64,000 nucleotides of DNA from Pseudomonas sp. RIT-562 (GCF_026241895.1 NZ_JAPJIV010000005.1:186001-250000), one strand, 5' to 3'. Shown: positions 27,271 through 36,418, numbered from the stretch's first letter. A program made the numbers and translations. The notes: generated from the letters alone by a model not told the origin.

Positions 27271-27528
27271 ATGGACGAAAACTACATTTCAATTCCCGCG
27301 GCGGATGATTGCCCAAGTCTTCTGACACCTTGGGGCAGCGAATTTTCGCCGATGATCGAGCGTGGTGTGCAATGTGCCCAGGCTTGGCTTGAGGCAACGA
27401 CCGATATTCCTTTGTGGTGGGAACTGGCGCAAACGCGCAAGACCTTTCCTGTCGGTGACTGCCAAGATGCCTTCGAAGCCGGTTTTCTGTTGAGAATTCA
27501 GCAACGGCTTCGGAGCGTGTCACAGTAA
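27271..27528 (+). CDS. Conserved small hypothetical protein (cargo)
   Basis: 85 residues from the ATG at 27271; a GTG six bases upstream is an alternative start. It contains LTPWGSEFSPMIERGVQC, IPLWWELAQTRKTFPVGD and FEAGFLLRIQQRL: tryptophan-rich, acidic, soluble. It is transcribed divergently from the XRE regulator over a 170-bp gap, which suggests regulation by it. No function is recognised. Confidence 0.6.
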   Translation: MDENYISIPAADDCPSLLTPWGSEFSPMIERGVQCAQAWLEATTDIPLWWELAQTRKTFPVGDCQDAFEAGFLLRIQQRLRSVSQ

Positions 27529-27893
27529 CCCTGTTGCTTATGGGCGATTGCATCGTCTTGATCGCCCGTTTGCACTCAACCTGGCTGCATCGACACAGAC
27601 CATGCAGTTTAAGAACGATTGCCGCTTCGCTGGCGCGTTTTTTCCACCGGCTGAACAACTCGGTGGGGGATTGTGCTTCCCTTATTTGGGCGCTGCACCA
27701 AGGGCGGCACTTGCTTCAAATGCCACCGGTCATGCATCGAACGTGAAAATCTCTTGAAAGGTATGGTTCCAGACGCCATTCCTCTAGAATGGAGGCTGAC
27801 AGAAGTAGCTTTCGCCCTGTTACAAACAGGTTTACGTAGCTAAGATTCTGATTAAGTGCAGATTCTGCACGCTCTGAGAACGTGGAGCGCGAT
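27529..27893. other. Leader/intergenic region of the toxin-antitoxin unit
   Basis: 365 bp with no well-supported gene. An open frame at 27548-27757 (+) is not protein-like. The region contains a hairpin CCATTC-ctcta-GAATGG near 27780 and the palindrome at 27856-27870. Confidence 0.4.
27856..27870. promoter_or_regulatory. Palindrome, candidate autoregulatory operator
   Basis: GTGCAG-ATT-CTGCAC is a perfect 6-bp inverted repeat 24 bp before the antitoxin start. Toxin-antitoxin operons are often repressed through such sites; binding here is inferred. Confidence 0.4.
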
Positions 27894-28142
27894 ATGAAAG
27901 CCAAACGAGTGTTGAGTGACGATCTGGTGAGCCGACTGGAGGATAAGATCCCGGTCATGGCTGAAGGCGCCATCAATACCGCCTATATCAACGCCCTGGC
28001 TGCCGGCCGCAGTGTGATGGAAGTCATGAACGGCATGCTTGTTGAAACGACTGCTGACGGTAAGCACAAAGTCATTCGGGTGGCCAAGCCCAAGCACAAA
28101 GTGACTCTGGGTGGCGTCATTAAGGTGCGCCGTTGCTCATGA
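27894..28142 (+). CDS. Putative antitoxin partner of a zeta-like toxin
   Basis: 82 residues (MKAKRVLSDDLVSRLEDKIP...). The N-terminal half is helical (AINTAYINALAAGRSVMEVMNGMLV) and the C-terminal half basic (GKHKVIRVAKPKHKVTLGGVIKVRR). It overlaps the toxin gene by ATGA, the usual arrangement of co-translated antitoxin and toxin. It does not resemble the classical epsilon antitoxin, and no DNA-binding motif stands out. Confidence 0.6.
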   Translation: MKAKRVLSDDLVSRLEDKIPVMAEGAINTAYINALAAGRSVMEVMNGMLVETTADGKHKVIRVAKPKHKVTLGGVIKVRRCS

Positions 28143-28873
28143 CTGTCCCTCGGTTGAGGGTCTTTGCTGGACCCAACGGCTCCGGCAAGAGCACGATGAA
28201 AAGTGCCATCCCTTCCCACCTGATCGGTATCTACATTAACCCGGATGAAATCGAGAAGGCTGCCAAAGACAGCGGTCGTCTGGAGTTCAGTGATTTTCAA
28301 CTGGAAGTTGAGGGTGATGAGGTCCTCGGTTTCATTAGGGAGCATCGGCTGGTCAGGTCTGCCCGGCTCGATGAGGAGGCGACCAACATAGGCTTTAGCA
28401 GCAACGGCCTGAATTTCCAGACGGTCGCGATGAACTCCTATTTTGCCTCCGTGCTCTCTGACTTCATCCGGAACAAGCTCCTCGAAGACCAGCTGTCTTT
28501 CACCTTCGAAACGGTGATGTCTAGCGACGACAAAATCGCTTTTATGCTCAAGGCAAGAGAGTCTGGATACCGAACCTACCTGTACTTTGTGGCAACTGAA
28601 GACCCTGACATCAATATCAACAGGGTCAGGAACCGTGTCGCGGCAGGTGGGCACCCAGTTCCCACAGAAAAAATTGTACAGCGCTACGGCCGTTGCCTGA
28701 GCCTGCTGCCTGTGGCTATTGCTGCTTCGGACCGGGCCTACATCTTCGATAACTCCGGTGCCGATCTGGTGCTGCTGGCCGAAGTTACGGATGGGACGGA
28801 CCTTGAGTTCAGGGTTGATGAGGTCCCTGACTGGTTCATGGATGCCTACGTTGAAAAGGTGTCCAACGGCTAG
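28139..28873 (+). CDS. Zeta-toxin-like P-loop kinase
   Basis: 244 residues from the ATG at 28139. Walker A is GPNGSGKST at 11-19; INPDEIEKAAKDSG follows as in zeta toxins and related P-loop kinases, and LSFTFETVMSS lies near residue 120. The C-terminal half has RVRNRVAAGGHPVPTEKIVQRY, like the zeta/YbeY-neighbour kinase group that phosphorylates a small molecule. Classical zeta toxins phosphorylate UDP-N-acetylglucosamine and poison cell-wall synthesis. It converges on the VirB4-like ATPase gene and probably stabilises the ICE. Confidence 0.75.
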   Translation: MTVPRLRVFAGPNGSGKSTMKSAIPSHLIGIYINPDEIEKAAKDSGRLEFSDFQLEVEGDEVLGFIREHRLVRSARLDEEATNIGFSSNGLNFQTVAMNSYFASVLSDFIRNKLLEDQLSFTFETVMSSDDKIAFMLKARESGYRTYLYFVATEDPDININRVRNRVAAGGHPVPTEKIVQRYGRCLSLLPVAIAASDRAYIFDNSGADLVLLAEVTDGTDLEFRVDEVPDWFMDAYVEKVSNG

Positions 28874-28911
28874 CTGCCGGATTGGCCAAAGCTGGGAGCG
28901 CCACACCTCCC

Positions 28912-31665
28912 TTATATGGGCTCTATTCCTCGTGCGCTATCGATCCGTTCAGCTACCCGGTAAGCCGCTTCCAACTCTGAGCAACTGTTCTCCTGCATCA
29001 GTGTCCAGCGCTCGGCTTTTTCCTCGGGCTCCGTCATAGCCAGGGCGAGATAGAGGCTGGGTGGCACGGCCCGAAACAGCGTCTCGAGCTTCTTCGACAG
29101 TACGACCCCTTCGGTGTATTTGCCTGGTTCTTTGCTGGCGGACAGCAACAGGTTTTTTTGCGCTGGTGTGAGCTTCTTGAAGCGGGCGATCTCTTCGATT
29201 TCCGCCGGCGGCATGTTCAAACAAATCCACCATTCGATCATGTTGAGCATGGTCTGCGCAGCAGTGGGAAAGTCGGCAAGGTTTTGCGTCGCCAGCCAGA
29301 ACCACGCGCCAAGTTTGCGCCACATCTTCGTACCCTTGACCACGAACGGTGCCAATAATGGGTTCTTGGTGACGATATGGCCTTCGTCGGTGACCATGAT
29401 GATCGGCCGCCCGAGGTACTGGTCGCGCTCGGCAAGGTTGTTCACGGTGTTCATCAGGCTGATGTAGCTGATGGACATCTGTGCCTCATAGCCTTCGCGA
29501 GCGTAAGTGGCCAGGTCGACAATGGTCACATCGCTCTCGGGCCAAGGCGTGCCCTCGCGATCGAACAGTTCGCCCTCGAAACCCTGGCAAAACAAGTCGA
29601 TGGACTCGCCCATTTCCTGGGCACGCTCACGACGCTTCTCCGGCAAATGCGGGTCAGCGGCGACGCGCAGCAAGGCGTCGCGCACGTTGCGGGTCAGTAC
29701 CTGGCGGTCCGCTGCGACACAGGTATGTGCTGCATCGAGGATACACTCGCGGATCAAGCTGCGATCGGCCCGGCTTAGGCGGGCTTCTTCCTCGGCCTCG
29801 CCGCCGGTGATCATCAGGCGGGCGGTGATCTCCAATTCGCCGAGAACATCGCGCCGGTCTTCGTGACTGGCTACCGCCTCATCGTCCAGCTCATCGATCG
29901 ACAGACTCGCGACCTGATCCGGCTGCTCGACCAGGCGCCAAGCATCGACAAAGGGCGCGAGACTGACCGAGGCACCAGGTTTCAATTGGAGCTTGTTTAC
30001 CGACAGGCCCTGTGTCGCGAAGTAGTCACCCTGCAAACCAAACGAATTGCCGGCCTCGACGATAAATAAGCGAGGACGGTACACGGCCATGACCTGCATC
30101 AGCAGGGTGACCAGGGTGGCCGACTTGCCGGCACCGGTGGGACCGAATAACAGCAAATGACCATTCATGGCCCGGTCCAGGCGTGACAACGGATCGAAGC
30201 TCAGTGGCGACCCCCCGCGGTTGAACAGGGTGATGCCTGGGTGGCCAGTGCCGGTGCTGCGGCCCCAGACTGGAACGAGGTTCGCCAGGTGCTGGGCGAA
30301 CATCAGGCGTGTGTACCAGTTGCGCGTGTCGCGGGCTGGGTTGTAAACCATCGGTAACCAACGCAGGTAACTGTTGCAGGCGGCGACTTCATCGCCTTCG
30401 CGTACCGGTTGCAGCCCCGCACCCAACAGCGCGTTGGCCAGGCTGACCGAGCGCTGGTGCAATTGCTGCTCATCGTGACCGCGCACGTAGAACGCCAGGG
30501 TGCCGCGATACAGCTTGTGCTGGCGACCGATGATCGTACGAGCCTCTTCAACATCTTGGCGGGTCTGGGTCGAGGCTAGGTTTTCACCGATGGCTTTGCG
30601 GGCAAGGCGGTTCAACTGATCCTCAAGTACATCCTGCGGTTTGACCACCAAGGTCAGACTCATCACCGTGCCTTCGGGTAACTGGTCGAACAGGGCATTC
30701 ACCGCGTCGCCCTTGCGAGTTTCTCCGGTGAGTTGACCAATCAAGGGCGCCCGGCGAAGCTTGTCCACCACCATGACCCGGTGGGGCTGATCGTCAAAAA
30801 ACCAGAGTCCGTGCTGCACATCCGAACGCGGTTCGTTGAAGAACAGCCGCTCGGCAAAGTCATGATCGAAGGGCAGTTCCAGCGACTCGCCCTCGGCAGA
30901 CTCCGGATAGGCAACGCGTTGGTAGAACTCCTCGGGCGCTTCATTGGTTAGCGTGGGCGCAGGATTGAACCAGGGCACTAACCAGGCATAAAGACCTCGG
31001 CCATCGACTCGTGTCGATTGCACCCCGCACGCCTGCAACGAAGCCGCGATACGTTCGCAAGCTTGTTGCAGGGATTGCACTGGAGTGAGTCCCGTCTCCT
31101 CAGCGTCAGACTCAAGCCAGCGATAGATCACCAGGCGCACCCGTCGGTTATTGCCACGCCAGGATAGGCGCGTAACCACCTTATCCTCAAACAGACCACC
31201 GGGCTTGGTGATGGCCTTCAGATGACGACGGCTGAGCTCCAAATATGCTTGGGTGAAGACCGTGCCTCGCGCGCTGTCCCGGATATAGTCGGTGAGTCGG
31301 GTCAGATAGGGGGTGAAATCGTTGTCGTCCTGGCAGAAAAACTGCGCCACCCAAGGCGCTTGATCCAACTCGTCAAAGCTATCCTGCAGGGCATCCTCGA
31401 GGGCATCGCGGGCCGCCATCAGCCAATCGGGTTCGCGCCCTTCGGTGCCGATGGGCAGCAACTCGAACACCGCACCCACCGAACGATTGTCATCGAGCAG
31501 AAAACACTGCTCAGTGTCGAGGTACTCGACCCAAGGCAGGTGATCGGTGAAGCTGGGGTTGTGCGCATACAGTGCGGTTTCATCGGCTAAGGTCACGCGC
31601 GGGCGCGACGGGTTGCGCCAAGCTTTCCACGCGTGAGTGCGGTTGCCCGAATCGCCGGTACGCAC
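28912..31665 (-). CDS. traC: Conjugative transfer ATPase, PFL_4706 family (TraC/VirB4-like)
   Basis: A 917-residue type IV secretion ATPase. The N-terminal TraC-like domain spans about 40-480. The nucleotide-binding domain has Walker A FGPTGAGKS at about 507-515, DVTIVDLA and IIMVTDEGHI as the Walker B region, and FWLATQNLADFP as a sensor motif. It powers pilus assembly and transfer. The GTG start shares one base with the stop of the upstream lipoprotein gene (TAGTG). Confidence 0.92.
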   Translation of the reverse strand: MRTGDSGNRTHAWKAWRNPSRPRVTLADETALYAHNPSFTDHLPWVEYLDTEQCFLLDDNRSVGAVFELLPIGTEGREPDWLMAARDALEDALQDSFDELDQAPWVAQFFCQDDNDFTPYLTRLTDYIRDSARGTVFTQAYLELSRRHLKAITKPGGLFEDKVVTRLSWRGNNRRVRLVIYRWLESDAEETGLTPVQSLQQACERIAASLQACGVQSTRVDGRGLYAWLVPWFNPAPTLTNEAPEEFYQRVAYPESAEGESLELPFDHDFAERLFFNEPRSDVQHGLWFFDDQPHRVMVVDKLRRAPLIGQLTGETRKGDAVNALFDQLPEGTVMSLTLVVKPQDVLEDQLNRLARKAIGENLASTQTRQDVEEARTIIGRQHKLYRGTLAFYVRGHDEQQLHQRSVSLANALLGAGLQPVREGDEVAACNSYLRWLPMVYNPARDTRNWYTRLMFAQHLANLVPVWGRSTGTGHPGITLFNRGGSPLSFDPLSRLDRAMNGHLLLFGPTGAGKSATLVTLLMQVMAVYRPRLFIVEAGNSFGLQGDYFATQGLSVNKLQLKPGASVSLAPFVDAWRLVEQPDQVASLSIDELDDEAVASHEDRRDVLGELEITARLMITGGEAEEEARLSRADRSLIRECILDAAHTCVAADRQVLTRNVRDALLRVAADPHLPEKRRERAQEMGESIDLFCQGFEGELFDREGTPWPESDVTIVDLATYAREGYEAQMSISYISLMNTVNNLAERDQYLGRPIIMVTDEGHIVTKNPLLAPFVVKGTKMWRKLGAWFWLATQNLADFPTAAQTMLNMIEWWICLNMPPAEIEEIARFKKLTPAQKNLLLSASKEPGKYTEGVVLSKKLETLFRAVPPSLYLALAMTEPEEKAERWTLMQENSCSELEAAYRVAERIDSARGIEPI

Positions 31666-32081
31666 TACAAGTCTTCCTGACGTTCACCAGGTAATGCGTA
31701 CTGCACCCGTTGGTAGAACGGAAAGACGGTTGAGTAACCCGGGACCGGTGCTTGCTCGGTACCGCTCAGGTGCGGATACACGTACAGCACTAGATCGGGA
31801 TTGGGCAGGCGAGGGAACAGGTTGCGGATCTCATTCGCCGCTGTGCGAGTGTACGGTTCCTGGAGAGAAGAGGAGAAATCTGCCTGAGCCAGCGGGCAGC
31901 GTAACTGTTGCCGAGCCTCCAACAGTTGCTGCTGAGTTCCTTGTGAACCGGCGCCGTTCCAGATGTCCAGCATGGTTTGCTCGCCATGGGGCAAAAGCGT
32001 TTCCTTATCGGTGGAACACCCCGTCAGGACCCAGCAGAGCAAGCTAATCCAGGTCAGGCAGAGAAGCATGGTCTTTTTCAT
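31665..32081 (-). CDS. Conjugative transfer region lipoprotein (TIGR03751-like)
   Basis: 138 residues from the ATG at 32081 (MKKTMLLCLTWISLL). The signal peptide ends with the lipobox LTGC, then a small soluble domain follows (TMLDIWNGAGSQGTQQQLLEARQQLRC, PDLVLYVYPHLSG, STVFPFYQRVQYALPGE). It fits the TIGR03751 lipoprotein slot between the TraB-like and VirB4-like genes, comparable to TraV/VirB7 of the outer-membrane core complex. Confidence 0.85.
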   Translation of the reverse strand: MKKTMLLCLTWISLLCWVLTGCSTDKETLLPHGEQTMLDIWNGAGSQGTQQQLLEARQQLRCPLAQADFSSSLQEPYTRTAANEIRNLFPRLPNPDLVLYVYPHLSGTEQAPVPGYSTVFPFYQRVQYALPGERQEDL

Positions 32082-33564
32082 GGCGAACGCTCCGGCCCTT
32101 GGGCTCGTAGTCGATGGTGATCTCATGGTCAAGGTGCAGTGCGACCTGTGCTGCAGGTGGTACGTACACGGCAGCAAAGGCTTCGCCATACAGTTTGTTC
32201 ACCCACTCGCGGATGTCGCTGACCCCACCACTGAGGATTGAATTCAGCGCGCTGTTGCCCGTGCTGTTGGTGACCCCGAAGGCACTGCCGCCCGAACTGA
32301 TCACGCTGCTGTTGTTCCGCTCATCCCCGAGCAGGGCAGCGACCCCGGCGCCGGCTGCGGTGATCAAGCTCTGGCTGCCGAGGTACTGTTGGGCGTTCGA
32401 GCGGCGCTCGCCGGCAATGCAAGGAATGCCATACGGATCGGACAAGTAACCGAGTCCACCGCGGATCTTGTCAGTGTTCGAGCTCTGGGTGGTGGAGGCA
32501 TTGCGGCTGGCTACCGCCTTTGGCTGAGGCACCGTGCGGATGGTGCCATCGGTAAACACAAAGGTGATTGACTCGACCTGTCCGCGTACGCAAGACAGGG
32601 TCCAATCACCGGACGCCGTGCCGCTCATCACGGCACCCGCGACGTCTGGCAGGTCGATGCCGTTGGCGGTCAGGTTCTCAGGGCCAACCAGCACTTTGAA
32701 GGGATAGGGATCATTCACAGTGCCGTCCACCGGGACGCGGCCGATCAGCGCGGTCATGGCGACTGAGCCCATCAATGTCGCGTTTTCGGGGATGGTGTAG
32801 ACCGGCTTCGCCCCTTCGGTTCGGTCAACGGATCGCGTCAGGTCACGCTCACCCTTGGTGACTGCACGTAGCTGTTTCTGGCTGCGATCAATAGGATTGT
32901 CTTTCAAGCCTTCCAGTGAGTTGAAGGCGGTAGGCAGACTCAATGCGGGGGAGGAGGTCTTGGTTTTGCCTCGGGTGTCGGTGCCCGAAGCATCCGAGGG
33001 TTCAATCCACTGCAGCGCATCATTGGCAGGATGCTGTCCGTCAAACTGAGCACCGTCGCCAGGCTCGATCCCCAATCCGATTGGCATATCCTTGCCTTTG
33101 CCGGTCAGCCCCGACAACTGATCCTGCAATTGCGTGAGCAGGCCGCGAGCCTGACGACTGTCTTGTTCCGCTTTGAGTCGGGCCTCGTTGGCTTGGCGGC
33201 GGCCTTCGTCGACCTGCTGGGTCACACTGCCAAGCGCGGTCTGGATACGCGAATCGACACTGTTTTCCCGCTCGCGTAGGCGGTTGTTTTCCGTCTGCAA
33301 TGAGTCATTGTGTTTCTTCAAACCGAGCATGTCGCTGCGCATGGCCTTCACCTGGCCGACCAGGGTGGCGACCGTGTCGCGTGGGGTATCGCCTGCAATG
33401 CCGAGCGACTTGGCTTGCTCGGCGGATAATTGAATATTGCCCTGATCAACTGGGTGCTCTGGAGAAGGTGTGCTGCCACCCGGGACCCAGGTTTTCAGGA
33501 TGATCAGCACCACGCCCAACAGCGCAGCCGGTACCAGCCATTTGAGCAAGGCGTTAGCTTTCAT
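32044..33564 (-). CDS. ICE protein, PFL_4705 family (TraB/VirB10-like)
   Basis: 506 residues from the ATG at 33564 (MKANALLKWLVPAALL); the frame is open further upstream but overlaps the TraK-like gene. One N-terminal membrane helix (about 8-27), then a coiled coil (about 70-150: KAMRSDMLGLKKHNDSLQTE) and a C-terminal beta-rich domain (about 280-480). It links inner- and outer-membrane parts of the transfer channel. Confidence 0.88.
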   Translation of the reverse strand: MKANALLKWLVPAALLGVVLIILKTWVPGGSTPSPEHPVDQGNIQLSAEQAKSLGIAGDTPRDTVATLVGQVKAMRSDMLGLKKHNDSLQTENNRLRERENSVDSRIQTALGSVTQQVDEGRRQANEARLKAEQDSRQARGLLTQLQDQLSGLTGKGKDMPIGLGIEPGDGAQFDGQHPANDALQWIEPSDASGTDTRGKTKTSSPALSLPTAFNSLEGLKDNPIDRSQKQLRAVTKGERDLTRSVDRTEGAKPVYTIPENATLMGSVAMTALIGRVPVDGTVNDPYPFKVLVGPENLTANGIDLPDVAGAVMSGTASGDWTLSCVRGQVESITFVFTDGTIRTVPQPKAVASRNASTTQSSNTDKIRGGLGYLSDPYGIPCIAGERRSNAQQYLGSQSLITAAGAGVAALLGDERNNSSVISSGGSAFGVTNSTGNSALNSILSGGVSDIREWVNKLYGEAFAAVYVPPAAQVALHLDHEITIDYEPKGRSVRHEKDHASLPDLD

Positions 33565-34366
33565 CGTCAGCACCTCGCGCAACGGGCGGGAGCAGCACGG
33601 CTTGCTCGAGGCCGGCACCGCGGGTGACCAGGTAGGCGATCGTGGTGTCTTCAGCGCTGCCGACAGGCCCGAGGAAAGCATGCTGGAAGGCCGCGGCGAA
33701 CAGCTTGGCCTGAAGTCGACGCGGATCGAGTTGCACCGTCTCTGAACCACGATTGCGCAATTTCACCGCCGTCACCCAGTAATCACCGAGTCGCCAGACG
33801 GCGATGGGTGTGCTGGACACGTTTTCGGTCGGCAGCAGGGTCGGCAGTTCGGTACGCAGCTTGAGCGGGACGCGGCGTACACCGGGCAGGGACTCCACGG
33901 TGCGCAGCGGCGCGTACAGGCTTTGCGCGGCGTAGCGCGTCAAAGCGACCGGGATCGGTGTGTGTTCTGGAACAGGGACGGTGCTAGATTCAGCCTCGGT
34001 AGCTTGCCCCTGAGCATTCTTGAGAATACGTACGGGCTCCAGCGGTTGATCGCCGGGAGTGGCCGCGATATCCAGGAGGATAATCTCGCCCGTCGTGACC
34101 GATTGCAGTTGCAGTCGTGTCGGTGCAATGGCTTCTGACGCGCGCAGGTACAGCGTGCCGCCAGTTGATTGCACACGCAGTTTGCCTGTCAGGGTTGAGG
34201 GCACACCGACGCGAACAGCCTCATCGATAAAGACCACTCGTTCCTGATTGATCACCAGCGGGACCGCGAGGGGGAGGCGTTCCCAGTGCATCAGCTCGAC
34301 GGCCTGCGCTACAGCTCCCCATAGCATCAGTGCAACGGTGAGTCCCAGGGTAGAAATCCGCTTCAT
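33554..34366 (-). CDS. ICE protein, PFL_4704 family (TraK-like)
   Basis: 270 residues with a signal peptide (about 1-23, ending VAQAVE). Beta-strand-rich periplasmic protein, with TLTGKLRVQSTGGTLYLRAS and a conserved C-terminal LDPRRLQAKLFAAAFQHAF. It matches TIGR03749. TraK/VirB9-like proteins join the outer-membrane core. It overlaps the TraB-like gene start and the upstream TraE-like stop. Confidence 0.85.
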   Translation of the reverse strand: MKRISTLGLTVALMLWGAVAQAVELMHWERLPLAVPLVINQERVVFIDEAVRVGVPSTLTGKLRVQSTGGTLYLRASEAIAPTRLQLQSVTTGEIILLDIAATPGDQPLEPVRILKNAQGQATEAESSTVPVPEHTPIPVALTRYAAQSLYAPLRTVESLPGVRRVPLKLRTELPTLLPTENVSSTPIAVWRLGDYWVTAVKLRNRGSETVQLDPRRLQAKLFAAAFQHAFLGPVGSAEDTTIAYLVTRGAGLEQAVLLPPVARGADDES

Positions 34367-35004
34367 GGCTCACCTCCAGGCAGGGAGATTTTTTGCGGAG
34401 TGCCCTGGTAACAATCCAGTGCCAGCCCCCACTTATTGCGTTCGGGGTCCAGATCAAAACGCACCACGCGCAATGGATACCGCACCACCACCCGTTTCAC
34501 CGGTTCGGCGGCGTAATATTCATCGGCATTGAGATCGAGCTTGACCAGCCAGCTGTCGCGGTCGAGTTGCTTGACCCTGAGTTCCGGATCTTCGCTGTAG
34601 CCTCGGCCCAGAATTTCGTAGACGCCACGCACCCGCTGGCGCAGCTCGCCGGCGGCCTTGCGGTACTCATAATCACCGTCGAGGAAGGCCTTGCAGGCGG
34701 GTGTCAGGTAGGACTGCAAGCCATAGATGGCGCGGCGATAATCCTGCTCGCCATCCGAAGGCCAGCGGTTGAGTTGGCCAAAGATGTACAGGGCAAAGGC
34801 ATAGACATTCTCTGGGGGGACATCCCACCACTTGCGAGTGCTGCCCGAGCGCAGATCCGGGGGGACATGCACCGTCAGATCGGTCGGTGCCGAGCGCCAG
34901 CCATACCAAAGTCCGGCACAGACCAGGGCCAGAATCACTACCGCCAGACGCAGGCTGAAGATGTGGGCGTGTTGGGCATCCACCTTGTTCCGAAAACGAT
35001 TCAT
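34363..35004 (-). CDS. ICE protein, PFL_4703 family (TraE/VirB8-like)
   Basis: 213 residues from the ATG at 35004 (MNRFRNKVDAQHAHIFSLRL). One membrane helix (about 20-38) then a periplasmic domain with VPPENVYAFALYIFGQLNRWP and VKRVVVRYPLRVVRFDLDPERN. It matches TIGR03746. Its ATG overlaps the stop of the TraL-like gene by four bases. Confidence 0.87.
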   Translation of the reverse strand: MNRFRNKVDAQHAHIFSLRLAVVILALVCAGLWYGWRSAPTDLTVHVPPDLRSGSTRKWWDVPPENVYAFALYIFGQLNRWPSDGEQDYRRAIYGLQSYLTPACKAFLDGDYEYRKAAGELRQRVRGVYEILGRGYSEDPELRVKQLDRDSWLVKLDLNADEYYAAEPVKRVVVRYPLRVVRFDLDPERNKWGLALDCYQGTPQKISLPGGEP

Positions 35005-35414
35005 GGTTGCCACCGGAACAGGGCAGGGCGCAGTCGACGCGAACGGCGAATCGTCCAGGCGCCGGAGTGGAGAATCAAACTTCCGCGCCCCAGGCGCCAA
35101 CGGCTGGCGAGTATCCATTCGAGCTTGCGGTACAACCAGGTCTCGGGGCGAGCCCGTTTGGCCCGACGCAAAAGCGTACCACCGGCAAATAACACCAGCG
35201 CCATGCTTGCGATCATGCTGGTCGGCGCAACGGCAATAGACGAGGTGACGATCCCTAGAGGAACGCCCAGCAGCAGGCCAATGGCGGCGCCAGTGCCGAG
35301 AGCTACCCACATCTCATCATTGGTCAAACCGCGCAGTACGGCAGGATCGCGGTTGAGTCGCTCCGGCAGAAAGACCAAGGTGCCGTCGGCAAGGCGTTCG
35401 ATAGTGTCGTTCAT
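35001..35414 (-). CDS. Conjugative transfer protein TIGR03750 family (TraL-like)
   Basis: 137 residues; DTIERLADGTLVFLPERLNRDP opening, two hydrophobic segments (about 40-60 and 63-80) and a basic C-terminus (RAKRARPETWLYRKLEW). Small inner-membrane component of the transfer apparatus. Follows the pilin-like gene by 7 bp. Confidence 0.85.
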   Translation of the reverse strand: MNDTIERLADGTLVFLPERLNRDPAVLRGLTNDEMWVALGTGAAIGLLLGVPLGIVTSSIAVAPTSMIASMALVLFAGGTLLRRAKRARPETWLYRKLEWILASRWRLGRGSLILHSGAWTIRRSRRLRPALFRWQP

Positions 35415-35421
35415 GTCGACC

Positions 35422-35793
35422 TCACAGAATCGCGGCGGCCTTGGTCAGGAACCAGATGATGATCACCACCAACAGGGCGCCGATGCCGACCACCGCGCCG
35501 AGGTCCTTCCAGGTCTTGCGCTGGTTCTGCACGTCGGCATAGACAGTTAGGGAATGCCAAGCCACCCCGAGAAAAGCGAGCAGGGCGATCAACAAACCGA
35601 GCAGGATGCCGCCGTCATAGGCGTAGTTTTTGATCGTCTCGATCAACCCGGAACCTTCACCACGCGAAGGAGCCTCCATGGTGGGAAGCTCGGCAAAAGC
35701 CAGGCTTGGGCCGAGCACCAACAGCAGGCCGATCAAGCGCTGGCTGGCACGATCACGCAGGTTGTTTTTTAGAGGGGTAAAGCACTTGAGCAT
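35422..35793 (-). CDS. ICE membrane protein, PFL_4702 family (pilin-like)
   Basis: 123 residues from the ATG at 35793. A signal peptide (about 1-35, ending SLAFAEL) is followed by two hydrophobic helices (about 65-85 and 100-118), the pattern of VirB2/TraA-type pilins. It fits TIGR03745. Probable conjugative pilus subunit, by position and topology. Confidence 0.85.
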   Translation of the reverse strand: MLKCFTPLKNNLRDRASQRLIGLLLVLGPSLAFAELPTMEAPSRGEGSGLIETIKNYAYDGGILLGLLIALLAFLGVAWHSLTVYADVQNQRKTWKDLGAVVGIGALLVVIIIWFLTKAAAIL

Positions 35794-35810
35794 GGCAGTG
35801 ATCTCCTGGA

Positions 35811-36050
35811 TTAGGACAGCGTGAAGAACATCAGGACTAGTAGGGCGAGCAAAACACGTGCGGCGCTGCCGCCAAACGCGCCGAAGCGCACACTGCCGGT
35901 GGCCCAGCCCCGGTAAGCCGTCCACATCACCCAGGTGCACCAGAGCAAAGCCAGGACGAGAACCAGGGACAACCAGAGTGTCGAACTGCTCTGTGCCGAG
36001 AAACCGGAGGCGTTTTGGAACGCTGCGGTCTGAGCGTCGGTCATGCTCAT
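35811..36050 (-). CDS. ICE membrane protein, PFL_4701 family
   Basis: 79 residues with two hydrophobic helices (about 25-45 and 62-77) and the motif YRGWATGSVRFGAFGG between them. Fits TIGR03758 (DUF3262). Small membrane partner of the pilin-like protein; its ATGA overlaps the upstream gene. Confidence 0.85.
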   Translation of the reverse strand: MSMTDAQTAAFQNASGFSAQSSSTLWLSLVLVLALLWCTWVMWTAYRGWATGSVRFGAFGGSAARVLLALLVLMFFTLS

Positions 36051-36382
36051 GGCGACGGTTCCACGGACGGGATGTCGAGGCGGTAATCGCCGACCAGCTC
36101 ACCAGCGTCGTGAGGTTGAGCACGGGAGGGCGACAGATAGTTCTGCATTCCTTGGCGAATGCGTTGGATGTCCTGAGACAGGCGGGGATAGTCGAAGCGA
36201 TAGCGTTCGTTTGGTTCGGAGGTCCTGGCTACCTTAGCTTGCGCCGCAAGGCGCTCAATAGTGTCGACCTGCTGCTGAACTAGGCTGAGCTGCTCGCGCT
36301 CATGAGCAGATGCGGCATAGCCGCCGCTATGGAACGTCATCAATATGAGCAGTAGGCAGATTCGGAAAAATGTAGTCGGCAT
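36047..36382 (-). CDS. RAQPRD-family ICE protein
   Basis: 111 residues from the ATG at 36382 (MPTTFFRICLLLILM); an upstream in-frame start is possible. Signal peptide (about 1-24), then a helical stretch EREQLSLVQQQVDTIERLAAQA and YRFDYPRLSQDIQRIRQGMQNYL. The family motif reads SRAQPHD here, with H for R. Matches TIGR01690. First gene of the long TraL/E/K/B operon. Confidence 0.88.
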   Translation of the reverse strand: MPTTFFRICLLLILMTFHSGGYAASAHEREQLSLVQQQVDTIERLAAQAKVARTSEPNERYRFDYPRLSQDIQRIRQGMQNYLSPSRAQPHDAGELVGDYRLDIPSVEPSP

Positions 36383-36418
36383 GTGGATAGCCCATTTGGA
36401 GATGGGGCCAGCATTCAA

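Noticed and set aside
31665..32189. Longer start (32189) for the TIGR03751-like lipoprotein
   Set aside because: The extension would place 36 residues before the signal peptide; the ATG at 32081 directly begins the lipoprotein signal.
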